Part shown: piece after piece, positions 35,293-45,429 of the stretch | How positions within the stretch are numbered: the first letter of the stretch is position 1 | How the letters are laid out: every line of letters begins with the position of its first letter | Assembly: GCA_951217055.1 (NCBI GenBank) | Contig: OX578280.1 | Location: 17,523,394 to 17,587,393 of the forward strand | Reading direction: 5' to 3' | DNA: 64,000 bases | Origin: Gerris lacustris | Lineage: Eukaryota > Arthropoda > Insecta > Hemiptera > Gerridae | Notes under the pieces: generated by a model | What the model saw: only the letters and a program-made list of their open reading frames with translations | What the model was told of the DNA's origin: nothing | The model's database searches: none | Position numbers and translations under genes: made by a program

Positions 35293-36170
35293 AAAATGAA
35301 GCAAAAAAATAAAAATATTTAAAACCATTATTACATTATGCCATAAATGGTTAAATAACTAGGTTCATTTCCCCCTCCGACTCCGACGAAGAATTAGTTC
35401 GTTGTGTACATTCGGTATTCATTTTAATGAATGAATAAAGGGATACCTACATCGAAATGGAAAAGTGTATTCAAATAAAAACTGAACTGTAGTTTTTAGT
35501 ACTTTTGAAATGAAACAAGAAGTTTTATTATTTTTATTTCATTGGTTGTAGTTTTAATAGTTGAAAAAACAAGAGAGAGAGGAAGGTTTTAAGAGTGAAA
35601 TACTTCATTGAGTCTTTTAGAAGGAGAGTCAGTGTTGTCTCATTCATTTAATACGTGAGTCTCGCGGGGTTTCAAATGCAATATGCATGAATCTTGATTT
35701 AATAATTCTCTTCTTCCCATTTCCTCTTAGAAACTGAGTATTGCCAAAGGAAGGTTTTTTTTAAAAGTTTGAGGTTATACTTGTCTCTTTCCCTCGTCCT
35801 ATTAGATGATAATAACATTCTTTCTCGTCTCGTTTACCCAGGCTTGTTCAGTTTGTTACGAACACCCTCTTTTTACTCTATTAGACCTCCTACCTCAACC
35901 ATCTTCTCCTTCTTCTTCTTTTTTGTTAGGAAAAATACAAAAAACTAATCGCTTTACAAGTTTTACATCCCCCTTCCGTCCCATTTACATTTTAAAACTA
36001 TACATGCTGAAATTATTCCTTTTTTTCCCGTCGAATTTAATTATTAGTTAAGAATTAAATATTCTTTTAGTCTTTTACACAACGGATGTAATTTACTTGT
36101 TTACAATTATTTAATTAGCTTTTATCTTTTTTCTGCCAATGACATTTATCTTCTTTTGCGTAATAGCAAT
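35293..36170. other. Intergenic; pyrimidine-rich at 35700-36060
   Basis: No gene supported. The 81-codon plus frame at 35806-36051 is Phe/Leu/Ser-rich, as expected from C/T bias. Confidence 0.5.
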
Positions 36171-36184
36171 GTATTTATATGTAC

Positions 36185-36450
36185 AACAAACAATGAATTA
36201 ATAAAAGAAAAACGTGTGGTGTCGGGGAACACCCGTTTGGAACGAAGTTCCTTACGCTTTTCATTAAATATAAATTATAAAATCACACTGCTAAGTTGGT
36301 ATACGATTCTAACTACTTATATACATGATATAGTTAGAAAAGATACAAGATTAAAAGTAACTTACTATTTGTATTTAGTGGAGTTAAGGCAAAATTAAAA
36401 GAAAATCATTTTTTTTACCATTGAAGCGAGCGTCTTGCAATAAATATGTA
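36185..36450 (+). repeat. Dispersed repeat T, copy 1, with GGAACGAAGTTCC palindrome
   Basis: GTGTCGGGGAACACCCGTTT, GGAACGAAGTTCCTTACG, a TTAAATATAAATT segment and GAAGCGAGCGTCTTG recur in the same order on the minus strand at 63640-63835. The pair is about 250 bp and non-coding. Confidence 0.65.
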
Positions 36451-36656
36451 TTGAATATTAAAAAAAAAAAAAAAAAAAAAATCATGATGAGTTGATATTG
36501 ATGTGTTAATAAAAATGGTTGTAGTAGAGTGAGTCTTTAACCCATTTACCGGCCTACTCCATTTAAAATATTATAAAGTATATCACTTCCCTACACGAAA
36601 ACTTTTGCTTATATAAGGTTGAAATTTTACATGCCTTTTTCAATTGTCGTTTAGAC

Positions 36657-37245
36657 CAGCGTTTCCCAACCCTATGTTCAAGACCCAAAATAGGGTCGCA
36701 ATAAAATATTTTAGGGTCGCGAAAAATCTTAAAATCTGTAATTATAGACAAAAATTCTTGAAAAAAAATAGTTCAATGAAATTAAAATATGTAAATTTAA
36801 TTTAAAAAATAAAATTATATAAATAAATTCATAAGGGTAAAGGAATTTTACTAGGAAAATTCAAAGACGAATACTCGAAAGGTTGATAAAAATAAAGCGA
36901 GGTATTGCAACGAGTGATAATATTTCCTAGAGACTTTGATTTATTTTCATTAAACTTCCGACAAAGGGTCATTAGCCCACCAACATAAATTCATGAAGGC
37001 ACATTATAATATAATGAAGAAATGACTGTTATAAAACATAAACAAATCAAGCAATGTCATTATCCGAATTAAGATGATGAGCCCTAATCCAGTAATGATT
37101 TTTAGCATTCAGGCTTTAGACGCCATGTATATCCCTGCAATCTTTAGGGTATGCAATATGCAAAACAACATATTCCAGGTAGGGTCGCGAAAATATTGAG
37201 GATACATTTTTAGGGTCGCAGCATCTAAAAGGTTGGGAAACGCTG
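36657..37245. mobile_element. hAT-type non-autonomous transposon 3 (8-bp TSD GTTTAGAC)
   Basis: Perfect 15-bp TIRs CAGCGTTTCCCAACC, flanked by GTTTAGAC on both sides (36649-36656, 37246-37253). Both subterminal regions carry TAGGGTCGC(G/A) motifs: AATAGGGTCGCAA and TTAGGGTCGCGAA at the left, GTAGGGTCGCGAA and TTAGGGTCGCAGC at the right. They are direct repeats and may be transposase-binding sites. The element is 589 bp with no coding capacity. Confidence 0.93.
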
Positions 37246-37253
37246 GTTTAGAC

Positions 37254-37590
37254 GATGTGTATGAAGTTTTATTAAAATCGTTATTAAAATCGTAAGATAT
37301 CGGTAAAAATATTGTTTTCTCTATTTTAAACGTTTAGTTCTGCTTTAATAAATTTAGCGATCTTTGACACTTCATAGCGGTGTTGGTGTTTGTTCTACTA
37401 ATCAATTTTATTTAAAAAAGTTGTTTGTCTCATTAAATAGAAGAATTTAGAACTTTTCCATGCCCTATAATTCCAATTTTACAGTTGAGTATTGTGCGCG
37501 AACGCTTGGCCGCGGATAACGTTGTCCATCAAACTAAACATGTGTACCAAATTTCAACTAAATCGGTCTTCTTTAACTCATGATATCGTC
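37254..37590. other. Intergenic lead-in to a minisatellite
   Basis: GTGTACCAAATTTCAACTAA, followed by ATCGGTC, is a phrase common in dispersed arthropod repeats and leads directly into the array. Confidence 0.5.
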
Positions 37591-37945
37591 ATCGGTCGGT
37601 TTCTTGACGGTTGGTTTTGTGGCGGTCGGTTTCTTGACGGTTGGTTTTGTGGCGGTCGGTTTCTTGACGGTTGGTTTTGTGGCGGTCGGTTTCTTGACGG
37701 TTGGTTTTGTGGCGGTCGGTTTCTTGACGGTTGGTTTTGTGGCGGTCGGTTTCTTGACGGTTGGTTTTGTGGCGGTCGGTTTCTTGACGGTTGGTTTTGT
37801 GGCGGTCGGTTTCTTGACGGTTGGTTTTGTGGCGGTCGGTTTCTTGACGGTTGGTTTTGTGGCGGTCGGTTTCTTGACGGTTGGTTTTGTGGCGGTCGGT
37901 TTCTTGACGGTTGGTTTTGTGGCGGTCGGTTTTGTGACGGTGTTT
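37591..37945. repeat. 30-bp minisatellite, 11 near-perfect copies plus a degenerate one
   Basis: The unit GGCGGTCGGTTTCTTGACGG plus TTGGTTTTGT recurs every 30 bp and is itself two diverged 15-bp halves. Because 30 is divisible by three, frames stay open on both strands in several phases (decapeptide repeats such as GGRFLDGWFC), but none has a plausible start or context. The near absence of differences between units argues for recent expansion or gene conversion. Confidence 0.97.
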
Positions 37946-38113
37946 TTTCCGGATCGTAACGTGCATTAAGGAACTTCATTCTAATAAAGGACATCTTTGA
38001 TAAGCAAACATTATATTCCTACTCCCTACCAAATTTTAAGCAATTAAAATTGACACGTTAGAAGTGTCCGGAAAACCTGATACATTTAATGGAACAACAT
38101 CGGAATAATAGTT

Positions 38114-38494
38114 TATCTACGATTGATACGAAATATAAACATTATATCTCTGTTTAGATGCGTAGAAAATTATTCTTTTCGTAGCTGTATTGCACATGCG
38201 CGTTCATAATTCTTCACCTTAACGCACGATTAGCGAGTTTGTTTACATTTAACAAAACTAATTTGCTGCCTGTTTTATTAAAGTAACTGTTTATATCGAG
38301 TTTTTAGTGAAAAACAACGAGTGATTTAAGTGATTATGACGAAAATGAGGAGAATAATATGTCTCCCGAAATAATAATTAATTCGGCACAAAATACAACT
38401 AATGAATTAATGTCATCTTTATCAAAAGAGAAATATACGAACTTACATACAGGAAGTTTATTAATTTTTTTTTCTGTATTTATTGTTCGTTTTC
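38114..38494 (+). mobile_element. Module E, copy A (interrupted)
   Basis: Begins TATCTACGATTGATACGAAA and follows the E consensus (leader, TTTATATCGAGTTTTTAGTG, reading frame) to TTTTTTTTCTGTATTTATTG. A 2.4-kb TIR element then interrupts it. Its end (CATAATCGTTGATA) and its P module resume at 40914-41075. The reading frame is damaged (GAGTGATTTAA at the start region). Confidence 0.8.
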
Positions 38495-40913
38495 GGGTCA
38501 TTCTCAAATTATTTGGCTTTTTCGGTTTTGCTCACAATGAAAAATGTCTAAAAAAAAATTAATTAAATACTTATGAATTTTGCAGTGAATGTTGATTAAC
38601 TATTCTTTTAATCAAATAACTCTGAAATTTGCGAGTTAATTAACAATTTTTTTAAATTTCATTAATTTTGATAGATGAATTGAATTTTATGAACATGAGT
38701 GTTACCAAGTATGCAACAATAAAATTATTTATTATTTGTCAATTCAATCTAGTAAATCCGTAGTATTTAGAAGTGTGCGAAGTTTTCTAGTCCACAGTAG
38801 TATAATATTCTTCATTTTTTATATTTTTATAATAGCTTTAATTTAGTTTCAACAAGAGTGTTACCTTCATGTAGATTTTACAATTTAATATTTCCAATTG
38901 TATCCACATAAATCAATTTTAAGAAACGAAAATGTCACAAGGGTTTTGAGAGGCATTGTATAATATCATAGTGTAGCATTATTGAAAGTATATGTTTGTA
39001 TAGAGGGATAAAAATGTTAAATTACCATCGGTAACACTCTTGTAAACGGTAACACTCTCGTAGACAGGAGTAACACTCTTGTGAACCATTATGTCAATAC
39101 ATGCACATTTAAAAAAGAAACCATAATAAAACCACAAAATGTTGACCAATAATAATAATAAAAATAATTGGGAAAAATTACAACAAAAAAACGATACACG
39201 CAATTCAAACTTTAATGAAAAAAGAACACATAGACTTTTAGACAAAATACAATTTTAGTCTTGCGACAACAAAGTAAAATACCGTTACATTAATTATAAT
39301 TATTATAATCAGACTTATAAATTGTAGTTATTACTTGATCTTTATGAAAGAAAAAATAAAATAAATCATACACATATATATTTATAATTATACACACTTG
39401 CATGGTAAGTATATCTGGCTCATCTCGCAAAAATACATTTCAAATTTAGTAGACTTTTGACAAGAAAGTAAAACTACAGTTTTTAGCTTTTTTTTAAAAA
39501 AAAGAAAAAAAGGACATAATAATATTATTTATATAAAAAAATAAAAAGGCACTTTAAAAAAAAAAAATAAATAAAATTATCTTTAGTCTTATGACAAGAA
39601 AGATAAATCACAGCTTTTTTTACATTTTTGAAAAGATAATAATATAAACAATACTTTTCCTACTATAGGTAGTGAGGAAAAGTAATAAGGCACTACAACA
39701 ATTCACCAGCTTGATACTTATATTATGCACTTATGTAACCGCCAATACTTTTTCATTAATTTGTCTGTGCTCCCTCGTAGACATGTGAGGACATGTCTAC
39801 TAAGAAAGATGAGGATCTTTCTTCCTTTTCTCATTTCTATGAATCAAACAGTAATTATTACATATTTAAATACATTTAAGCTTACAGATATTTTAATTAG
39901 TTCAACTTTCTTAAAGTATGTACAACAGAAAGGAAAATGTCAAACAAACATATATCTACCTCAGCTTGTTTATTTGTCTGTAGTCCAGATCTCTGACAGG
40001 GTCCTGATTTCATTTTTCTGTACCTCCTTTGCTGTTCAGCATTACTCAGTGCCTAATAGGAAAAGTAATAACAATACAAAATAAATCAAGCACTCCAAAA
40101 TAAAGCTATACAGGATATATCACCAGCGTTTACAAGAGTGTTACTTGAGTGGAGTAACACTCTTGTTCAGTAACACTCTTGTAAAATAGCCATTTAACTT
40201 CCTTAATATCTTATTTATTAGTAGAATTTTATAGAAGTTTTAGTTTTTCTGAGTATAGATACATAATAAGTATGTGATCCCCATCTTTATTCTAAATAAA
40301 TAATTATTTGCAGGTATAAAAATAAGGTAACACTCATGTAAGAGAATAAAAATACTTACCATGTTGTTGAAGAGCTGCGACACCTACCTCAAGGAGGTTT
40401 TAAGAAACACTAATCAAACCTGTAGGCTTGGTTAGCACGTGGAGTGGGGACGCACTGGTGTCAATCTTACAAATGTTATTGTTGCCAAGATAAAGTGTTC
40501 TTATATTATTAGTAACACTCTTGTTAGAGGTTGGGTACGATATAAAATTCTTTAGAAAAAGTATATTCTATGTTTCCTGGAGTTGAAATACTAGTTACTG
40601 GCAGTACTTCAGAATGTGTGGAACAAATTAAGAACAAATCTTTTGAATATTTATTTAAATTTACGATTGAAAATTGCACTCAAACCTGAGGATGTATCCA
40701 TAGTTACAGTAACACTCTTGTTAAATTACCATGATTTTTCATCTTCTTTTTTTATATAGTAATAAATCGTAAATTTTTAGCTGCCTTAAAGTTAATAATT
40801 AGTTTCTATGCATTAATTGGCAGCTAATTGGTGCATTAAACTTTTTTTTTTTAAGACATTCATCCTCAAATTGTGAAGGAACAGTAAAAAGCCAAATAAT
40901 TTGAGAATGACCC
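38495..40913. mobile_element. 2.4-kb TIR element inserted into module E copy A
   Basis: The left end GGGTCATTCTCAAATTATTT continues as GGCTTTTT and matches exactly (28 bp) the reverse complement of the right end. Weaker pairing continues to a CACAAT segment. TTTCTGTATT occurs on each side of the insertion (38471-38480, 40914-40923), although 14 bp separate it from the left TIR. Inside there are eleven copies of GTAACACTCTTGT (see the finding). Open frames of 88, 119 and 80 codons inside are not recognisable proteins. The superfamily is not assigned. Confidence 0.75.
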
Positions 40914-41075
40914 TTTCTGTATTCATAATCGTTGATAAAGTACGGTATGCAACTCGTGCGAAAACTGCATTTTGCTTTGCTCGTGTGGTTTTACTACCCT
41001 CGCTGTCGCTCAGGTGCAGACTCCACGCTCGCATGCAAAATGCTACTTTCCACACTAGAAGCGTAATGTACTATT
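40914..41075 (+). mobile_element. Module E end plus module P, copy A
   Basis: The resumed end of E (to 40937) is followed by P: TACGGTATGCAACTCGTGCG ... GCATGCAAAATGCTACTTTC ... GCGTAATGTACTA. P's arms are inverted copies of each other. Confidence 0.8.
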
Positions 41076-41079
41076 GTAT

Positions 41080-41500
41080 CTTATACTCCACTAACAAAAC
41101 TTTATTTTTCTGTAATGTATAACAATTCTACTGATTTATTGTCAGTTTTTTGGCACTCATGTATACATCGCATTATATGCAATTACATCGTTGTTCCGAG
41201 AAGCGATATTTCGTTTTTTTTAATGCAAAAGTTAAAAATAAAATAATAAATCATCTAGGTTTACATACTCATACAACCTAGAGGGAAATTGCTTATACTT
41301 AATCATTATAGTGTACTAATATAAAAGAACTTTTGATTCCTTTTGATAGCAAAGATACTAGTTTTTCAATAATGATAAAAGTAGTTAGCAATTAATAAGT
41401 ACATAGAAAAACAATTTTTCTTGCTATATTATCCAAAACTTCCACTCAAACTTCTATAAATAAGTTGAAAATAATTATTTGTGCAATTAGTACGCAAAAG
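41080..41500. other. AT-rich intergenic stretch
   Basis: Nothing recognised. Confidence 0.5.
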
Positions 41501-41504
41501 TGGC

Positions 41505-41880
41505 GGTTTCTTGAGTGCAGCAAAGACACTTTAAGCTCGAGTTAGATATAAAATGTTTCCCTACAGTTTTGATCTGTAAATAAAATATAAAAGTACAACT
41601 ACTAATACTCGACAACCTTTACAACTACAGAACTACACCAGCTGTTCTGTTTATAGCCAGTGTTACCAATTTTTTTCAAGCTTATACGATGTTACCTAGG
41701 CTATTAGAGTCATAATATTTATGTAAGTTTGAACACTGGAGTACGGGAAAGTAAAATCAGTGGGGGGAAAGCCGAGTGGGAAAGTAAATGCAAGTAAAAG
41801 CAAAATAAAAGCATCTGCTATTTTACGCATTAATTTGAGTGCAGGAACAATCACTTTGTCGTGCAACTGTAGGAAACTAT
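41505..41880 (+). repeat. Dispersed repeat R, copy 1
   Basis: Contains GCAAAGACACTTTAAGCTCG, CCAGCTGTTCTGTTTATAGC, CAGTGTTACC...GAACACTGGAGT and GTCGTGCAACTGTAGGAA. The same order is found at 57775-58915, where an E-P unit is inserted. In this copy the E-P array starts just after the end of R. Confidence 0.75.
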
Positions 41881-41884
41881 ATTT

Positions 41885-42325
41885 TATCTACGATTGATAC
41901 GAAATATAAACATTATATCTTTGTTTAGATGCGTAGAAAGTGATTATTTACGTACTTGTATTCATTGCACATGCGCGTCTCATAGTTCTGAACAATTCCT
42001 CTTCTTTACCACACTAGTGCGGTAAAGAAGAGGAATTCTTCAGCTTTACGCACGATTAGCAAGTTTGTTTACATTTAACAAAACTAATTTGCTGTTTTTT
42101 TTTTTATTAAAGTAACGGTTTATATCGAGTTTTTAGTGAAAAACAATGAGTAAATCAAGTGACTTTGACGAAAATGTGGAGAATAATACTCCTCCAGAAA
42201 TAATTAATTCGGCAATAAATACAACTCAAGAATTAATGCCATCTTTATCAAGAGAGAGAGATACGAACTTTACAGCAAGTTTATTTTTTTCTGTATTTAT
42301 TATTTAAATCTAACAATCGTAGATA
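41885..42325 (+). mobile_element. Module E, copy B
   Basis: Bounded by TATCTACGATTG and its exact inverse CAATCGTAGATA. Contains a strong palindrome (TTCCTCTTCTTTACC...GGTAAAGAAGAGGAA, about 41995-42040), then TTTATATCGAGTTTTTAGTG and an ATG at 42146. The frame reads MSKSSDFDENVENN..., then IINSAINTTQELMPSLSRER, and shifts at a GAGAGAGA run. Confidence 0.85.
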
Positions 42326-42462
42326 AAGTACGGTTCGCAACTCGAGCGAAAAAGGCATTTTGCATTGCTCGTGTGGTTTTACTACCCTCGCTGTCGCTCG
42401 GGTGCAAACTCCACACTCGCATGCAAAATGCTACTTTCCGAACTCGACGCGTAATGTACTAT
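42326..42462 (+). mobile_element. Module P, copy B
   Basis: Imperfect palindrome of about 137 bp: AAGTACGGTTCGCAACTCGA at the left and its inverse ending GCGTAATGTACTATT at the right, with GGCATTTTGCAT / ATGCAAAATGCT and GCTCGTGTGG / CCACACTCGC pairing inside. The unpaired centre is TTTTACTACCCTCGCTGTCG. Confidence 0.85.
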
Positions 42463-42902
42463 TATCTACGATTGATACGAAATATAAACATTATATCTTT
42501 GTTTAGATGCGTAGAAAGTGATTATTAACGTACTTGTATTCATTGCGCATGCGCGTCTCATAGTTCTGAATAATTCCTCTTCTTTACCACGCTAGTGCGG
42601 TAAAGAAGAGGAATTCTTCAGCTTTACGCACGATTAGTGAGTTTGTTTACATTTAACAAAACTAATTTGGTGTTCTTTTATTAAAGTAACTGTTTATATC
42701 GAGTTTTTAGGGAAAAACAATGAGCGAATCAAGTGACTTTGACGAAAATGTAGAGAATAATACTCCTCCAGAAATAATTAATTCGGCAAAAAATACAACT
42801 CAAGATTAATGCCATCTTTATCAAGAGAAGAGATACAAACTTACATACAGCAAGTTTATTTTTTTTTTTGTATTCATTATTAAAACCTAACAATCGTAGA
42901 TA
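42463..42902 (+). mobile_element. Module E, copy C
   Basis: Second unit of the tandem run, closely matching copy B. The terminal 12-bp inverted repeats and the internal CTCTTCTTTACC palindrome are conserved. ATG at 42720. The frame ends early at 42809, after 29 codons, because one base is missing in CAAGATTAATG (CAAGAATTAATG in other copies). Confidence 0.85.
42720..42809 (+). pseudogene. Truncated N-terminus resembling a Crypton-type tyrosine recombinase (copy C)
   Basis: The 29-codon frame reads MSESSDFDENVENNTPPEI then INSAKNTTQD and stops. In copies with the missing base it continues QELMPSLSRERYELTYSK. The block L-M/L-P-x-x-S-x-x-R-Y-E-x-x-Y is what I associate with the start of the SAM-like domain of Crypton and related eukaryotic tyrosine recombinases. 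The catalytic domain is entirely absent. The homology is a pattern judgement. Confidence 0.4.
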
Positions 42903-43040
42903 AAGTACGGTACGCAACTCGTGCGAAAACGGCATTTTGCATTGCTCGTGTGGTTTTACTACCCTCGCTGTCGCTCGGGTGCAAACTCCACACTCGCATG
43001 CAAAATGCTACTTTCCGCACTCGACGCATAATGTACTATT
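42903..43040 (+). mobile_element. Module P, copy C
   Basis: Near-identical to copy B. It ends GACGCATAATGTACTATT, after which unique sequence begins. The array order is therefore E-P-E-P from 41885 to 43040. Confidence 0.85.
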
Positions 43041-43440
43041 AAATCAACAAACTCTTACAATTTGAATTGTTATTGTTCGCAATAGCAATTTAAAATCTTT
43101 TGTGATTACGTAATACAATTTTTCATAATATTTTGACACATTTTTTTTTTACCTAAATCTTATAAAAAAGGCAATTTGAGTAAACTAACTCATGTGTACC
43201 TTAAAAATGTCACTTTTAAGTAAATAATATGGCCTCTCATCTAACCGAAAAAAACTAGATAACTTACCTACTGCCAGATATTACGCATTTTTCACGCTAC
43301 TGGTTTTTTCCATTTTTTTGTGAGAATTTTTAACATGAAAAAGGAGTTAAATATGTAAAAGGTTTGGTTATGAAGCGAGTTAGTAGATAGGGAAGAAAGA
43401 TTGTCAAAGCTTTAATTAGTCTTAGGGTGGTCGGAAGCCC
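43041..43440. other. AT-rich intergenic stretch
   Basis: No feature recognised. Confidence 0.5.
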
Positions 43441-43607
43441 CCAGGGTTGTCACTACCCGGTGGTCCTCCCTTTTTTTTACCCTAATTAGGCCGATGCCTG
43501 AATCTTTTTTAAGACTTCTAACTTTTTTATTTATTTTTTTATTCTTTCTTCATCTCAAGAGAGAATAATATATATTTTTACACCACGATGTAACCCTTGG
43601 CAACACT

Positions 43608-43695
<88 letters not shown>

Positions 43696-44850
43696 TTCAT
43701 ATCGAAACAAAAATCCTAAGGAATTAAAAAAAAAGAAAAGATTTTTGTTTCTTTCTCTCTGTTTCCACCCACTTTCATCGTTTTTCAGACTGATTTTTTT
43801 TTTAAATCTTTATTTTGTTTTTTTGAGCTCTTATTTCTACTCTCCCCCCCCCCCCCCCCCCTTTCCTTCCTTAAAATAAAGCATCGTTATTTTATAAAAA
43901 AAAAAAAAAAGAAATAGCGCAAAAGAAGGATAAGGACGATTCCTCAAGAATTCTTTTTTTCCGAAGAAAGAAAATATATATCTTTACGTTTTCTAAATTA
44001 CTTCTTTCTCCTCTTCTTCAAAAAAAACGCCCCCTACCCCCCTCTGAATATTTTTTTTCTCCTCTATTTTATAATACCCTCCCCCCCAGAATTTCTTTCC
44101 TCTCCTTTTTTTCACAAGTGCTGCCAACCTTTCCTAATTCATTATCTTCTAACGTTAAAAAACATCTCTGAAAAAAAAGAATCTTCTAGGGAATCAAGCG
44201 TGCCATCATTCCTCCCTCTTTTACATATTCTAAAAAAAAAAGGGGTACTGTACTTTTCTTTTTTTTTATCTTTTTTCAACCCTTAAGATTTTTTTTTGTT
44301 AAAAAGCGTTTTAAATAGCCCTTATAGCTTTTCTCCTTTTTTAAGTACAGTCTTTTTTTTCAAAAAAAAAAAAAAAAAAAAAAAAAATGCTCACTCTTTT
44401 TTTCTTGTAATTTGCAGGACAGTTTGAACGCAAGTTGTAAAGAGCTGGGAAAGCTTGTACTCTTGAAAACTCTGTGAAAACAACAATTTGCCCGGGTTTT
44501 TCTCCTTTTCCTTCTACACTTGTGCTATCTCATTTTCACAAGCTATTATTTCACCTACCCTTGTTTTTCCGAAGCACCTGAGCCCTTTTCCTCATCCTTA
44601 GATGGGGTTCCCTATTTGTTAATTAAACGTTCCTCGAAACACCCTTTTCAAGCGAACTTTCTACTTCATCCTTCCAAATAAATCCCTCCCTTTTTTGCGC
44701 TGTCCTCCTTAACACCGTATAATTTTCAGAGTAAATCTTTTTCACTCCCTTTTACAGTTTCAACCCCCCCCCCCCCCACCCCTTTTTTACAACTGGATCG
44801 TTTTTACCTCTCTTCTACCCCTTTTCACGTTTTCTCTTATTGTGCTTTTG
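43441..44850. other. 1.4-kb polypyrimidine-biased tract
   Basis: The plus strand is overwhelmingly C and T for about 1.4 kb, with C- and T-runs such as C20 near 43843 and C15 near 44765, interrupted by an (AT)n and some A-runs. No frame or repeat family is recognised. It could form triplex/H-DNA in parts. Comparable shorter tracts are at 25720-26220 and 35700-36060. Confidence 0.7.
43612..43693. repeat. (AT)n microsatellite
   Basis: About 40 TA units with one ACATA interruption near 43661. Confidence 0.97.
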
Positions 44851-45163
44851 CACCCCCGAAAAGCGAGATTTTCAAAACACTTTAAAAGAGGCTGAGAAAG
44901 GTAAAAGCGGGGTGTGTTTGAAATGTATTGTGTTTATTCGTTATTTTGTCAGTCGTATAACGTTTTATACTTCTGCTTTTCCCTCTTTTTAGCCTAACTT
45001 TAAGTTCATTATCATTTTATGGAACCATTTAACAAGTCTGTGTCATTTCTCTTCAAGAATAATTACCGTAATAATAAAATTAAGTGTTAAAATTGTTTGG
45101 TATTGACTTGAAAACTTAACTTTATAAACTTTCTGTCACCCAGTTATATCACATACACAGATT
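44851..45163. other. Intergenic
   Basis: Nothing recognised. Confidence 0.5.
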
Positions 45164-45191
45164 ATACCTATATATATATATATATATATAT

Positions 45192-45268
<77 letters not shown>
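45164..45268. repeat. (AT)n microsatellite
   Basis: Long TA array with a single TAGG interruption at 45191-45194. Confidence 0.97.
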
Positions 45269-45272
<4 letters not shown>

Positions 45273-45429
45273 CTAATAAATTCATAGCTTACTTTCTTAT
45301 AATTTAGATTTAGGTTAGACTTTAAAAAGTTCTTTTTAAAAGATTATCAATGAGCTTCAGAAAATACATTATTTACTAGACGGAAGCTTGTATATACTTG
45401 TTGTGAAAAACGGATGAGATATAATAGCC

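Noticed and set aside
37492..37994. Frames of 125-155 codons on both strands with decapeptide repeats
   Set aside because: They are translations of a 30-bp minisatellite whose unit length is a multiple of three. No start context, domain or flanking coding sequence supports a protein.
41660..41752. Small hAT element with CAGTGTTACC / GAACACTG ends inside repeat R
   Set aside because: No 8-bp duplication flanks either copy (41660 or 58535), so the short inverted match is probably incidental.
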